From Campylorhamphus procurvoides (Eukaryota > Chordata > Aves > Passeriformes > Dendrocolaptidae): 64,000 nucleotides of DNA. Each line of letters starts with the position of its first letter. Position 1 is the stretch's first letter. Positions 61,331 through 64,000 of this stretch are shown here, piece by piece. The DNA lies in contig WBMV01006632.1 of the NCBI GenBank assembly GCA_013396655.1, positions 815,806 to 879,805 on the forward strand, written 5' to 3'. Made by a program: the position numbers and the translations under genes. The notes under the pieces were generated by a model. It did not search any database. It was given only the letters and a program-made list of their open reading frames with translations, and was not told the origin of the DNA.

Positions 61331-63082
61331 ATCCTATATTCTCTCTAGTTAATTTCCCACTCCCTTCCCATGGGACTGACCTCTGCAGTGTATTGTCTCA
61401 TGACATAGTGTATTTCATATCTGAGGTGTACAGTAGGGCATGAAAGTATGAGATACCTCCTGTTCTTGAAAGAAGCAACCCAGAGAAGGGTGAGGGTATT
61501 TCCACTGAAGGATAAGGGTGTTTTGTCTTGGTTATGGGAAAATGAGTCAGAATCAGCGGTGATGAATGACAACTGTGAAAAACCTATCTTCAGAGGGTCT
61601 AATTCTTTTGATGGGATTTCTTTACCACACACCCTAGTAAAGTGTGGAAATAGATGTGAGCATAATCACATAGATTTCCAAGTGAAGCACAGCATTATAT
61701 TTTGTAAAGGTATTTTTTCCTGTTTTTGCCAAATTTTGTCCCTAAGAATTTGCTTTTAAATCATCAAACCAAACATACATGCCCAATAATGACAAATTAA
61801 ATCTGCAGCTGAAGGTGGAAGGTATTTTTCCTTTTGAAGATGAATTTATTGCTTTGGGAAGGCATTGGATTGATGGATCTTGTAGTGCACTGTTTATTCA
61901 TAGAACAAATTACAAGCTTCCATTCATTGCAGCTTTCTTCATATTCTCACAAAGAGCAGCCCAGCAAATCTACTTACAGCAGTGATAAATATTTAAGACA
62001 CAAGGTCAGAAATATACTGTAATTTGTCTGGTGACAATGTTCTGTTCTAGTAGCTTTTATCCTTCATATCATATGATTAATGACCTTTGGGCTTTAGGTG
62101 TGTGCTGCAGAGTGACACTCTTACAATGTAAGTATATTCAGAGGCTCAGAAAATGAAGCAGGCTCCAGCCAATGGCAAAGACAATAATTTCTAAGTCCAT
62201 ATGCTATAGGGAAATATACTGCACTAATGACAGTTCAGAAATGTCACTTACGTAATTTACTGGCCAGAAGTTGCTAAAAGGAGCTGTTTAGTGAATACAA
62301 TGGTAAGCAAGTAGATTTTAGCCCTGCTTCAAACACAGGGTACTGTAATCAAGCCTCCAATTTTCCAAATAGGTCTTTTGTCTGTATCTCAAAGAAAAAT
62401 AGCATATTGTTCTAAAAGAGGCCATCTTTCTGCCCCAGCATATCTCTTCTTATTTTCTTCTCCTTTGAGCCTCAACTGTTCCCGGCTCTTGCTTGTCTCT
62501 GCCCTCCAGGAAACACAGTCAATCCCTGTGCTCATCCCAGCCTGCATTAGTAGCTGTTATCTGCTGGCATTAACCACCATTGCTGGACTGCAGGACTGAA
62601 AGGGAAAAGCTTTCTATGACTGTGCAGAAGCCTAGCACCCAATTCCTTTGTTTTGTGCCTGCCTATTCAGGGAACCCCACTGTGCAGGCACTGTCAGCAC
62701 AGTTCCCCCAGATCCCTTTCACTGTCCTACACACTGGAAACTTCTGCATTCGGTTGACTTTCTAAGTGTCCTTTTGGATATAGCCTCTAAATTTTTTTGT
62801 TTGCCTATCAGTGATTTATTTCTGTCATATCAATAAAACTATAAAAATGAGCATGCAAAAGCTTATTTTGTTATGATAAAGGTTTGTTCTCTTGTTTAAA
62901 CTTAGAAAAGCTCTAAAAAAATGGGAGGTATGTTCTGGTAAAGAGACATTTGTTGCCTGATATAATATATTCTCCTTACAGTTTTCAGGTAAGAACAGTG
63001 AGAGAAAGGTGTCTGTAAGGAAAAGAAAAAAGAAATATTTAGCAATCAGGCTAATACAGCATGGGTAAAACTACAAGAGAGT

Positions 63083-63116
63083 CTCGGGAAATTTCAAACA
63101 ATAAATATTTCCCGAG
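63083..63116. repeat. Perfect 10-bp inverted repeat with 14-base loop
   Basis: CTCGGGAAAT (63083-63092) is the exact reverse complement of ATTTCCCGAG (63107-63116). The loop is AT-rich. Each arm keeps a CpG, unusual in this CpG-poor stretch. Confidence 0.9.
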
Positions 63117-64000
63117 TAGTCTTTTGTTTATAATCGTGTTTCTTTCTTATTTTCACTCTGACTATTCTCAGTTTCACAAAACCCTTTCAAGAGTTACGCC
63201 TCACATCTGCTGAATTGTTTCATTCCAAAGTGTGTTTGAATTTATTATCTGTATTACCGCTTGACACACACAAAAAAAGAAATGGTGGTCTTCAGATGCA
63301 ATTTATGGTTATGATAATTTTGCTGTGTGTTTTTACTTTCTGGGATAAAATCAATTTCTACCATATCTAGCAAGTCAGAACATGTGCCTTCCAGTACTTT
63401 GTGGTAACAAGATGTTCTTCTACATGGAACATAAAACTGGCCTTCAGAGTGGGAATTTTGCAGCAGTAAAATAAACCCAAAAATTATGGTAACTGCTTTC
63501 CGTGCGTTACATTATTTATTTATGAGCCACTCCACAGCTTTTACCTGGTTATTGGGGGAATTCTGAAAAATAATAGGAGTTATTGTTGCATGTACAGAAA
63601 TTGCTGGGTTTAGTCTAGTTAGCTCAGAACTAACAAGATTGAAGATGTGGTAGCATGTGATTATGTTTACCAAAGAACTATTCCTACAAGGCTGCTGTAT
63701 ATCCTGGGATTGCTGGTCCCACATTTTCACCGCAATGCTTTGGAATTCTACATGCAAGTCTCTGCTGGTAGGGAAAATGAGCCCAGAACGTAAATGTCAA
63801 GGGAAATTATTTCTAACTTGTCCACTACTAGTAGATTATACAATTCACATTAGCAGCATTGAAGCTGCAGGCTGAGCCACTACAGAGGGTCTTTACTGAC
63901 AAGATCAAATATCAGTAATACAAGCTCTGTGAAAAGCCTGGGGAATTCTAGAGCAAGAGCTTACCCTTGATGGAGGAGAATCAGATTGAGGAACACTTAA

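Larger units (their letters stand above)
61049..64000. other. Unique AT-rich non-coding DNA
   Basis: No recognisable gene or transposon. It contains an A-rich tract at 61228-61330 and a perfect-stem hairpin at 63083-63116. The frames 61448-61759 (+, 103 codons) and 61345-61632 (-) overlap on opposite strands and neither is recognisable. Confidence 0.5.

Noticed and set aside
1..64000. CRISPR arrays, operons, phage or plasmid features
   Set aside because: No regularly spaced direct repeats, no dense coding and clear vertebrate retroelements; the window is not prokaryotic.

Overview
The window is animal nuclear DNA from a bird, most likely a songbird (passerine). Three observations support this. 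Four fragments of the amniote CR1 LINE family have the bird-type 3' tail and ORF2 C-terminus. One short element has a tRNA-Ile head joined to a CR1-like tail, the architecture known from the passerine TguSINE1 family. One compact 302-bp solo LTR has intact 6-bp target-site duplications. The DNA is AT-rich and poor in CpG. Nothing bacterial is present: no operons, no Shine-Dalgarno-spaced ORFs, no CRISPR array.

I see no host protein-coding gene, rRNA gene or functional tRNA gene. The longest open frames are about 150 codons. They lie in locally GC-rich patches, overlap other frames on the same strand and match no family I recognise. The only frames with recognisable protein content are decayed C-termini of CR1 ORF2 (10008-10178 on +, 50656-50970 on -, and pieces within 2186-2441 on -). 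The window is best read as part of a gene desert or of a very large intron; the sequence alone cannot separate these.

Layout: 1-1.8 kb unique DNA; 1.8-2.4 kb CR1 (-); 2.4-8.1 kb unique with A/T tracts; 8.1-8.4 kb CR1 fragment lacking its tail (-); 10.0-10.3 kb CR1 (+); 10.3-40 kb long unique AT-rich stretch with small tandem repeats, an A-rich tract holding a single N (33.2 kb) and twin palindromes (37.0 kb); 40.0-40.1 kb tRNA-Ile SINE (-); 44.07-44.11 kb nested hairpins; 44.6-44.9 kb GC-rich block of unknown origin; 49.8-49.9 kb a second GC-rich patch sharing a 14-mer with it; 50.6-51.1 kb CR1 (-); 56.2-56.5 kb solo LTR (-); 60.9-61.05 kb a TTCCC microsatellite and a 78-N gap flanked by identical 21-mers; 61.0-64 kb unique DNA with a perfect 10-bp-stem hairpin at 63.1 kb.

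Recognised transposable elements total only about 2.1 kb (about 3%), in line with the low repeat load of bird genomes. The most checkable points are the solo LTR with its duplications, the SINE as a lineage marker, two likely assembly faults (60.9-61.05 kb and 33.18-33.26 kb), the unidentified GC-rich block, and several palindromes. I did not find a novel protein system.
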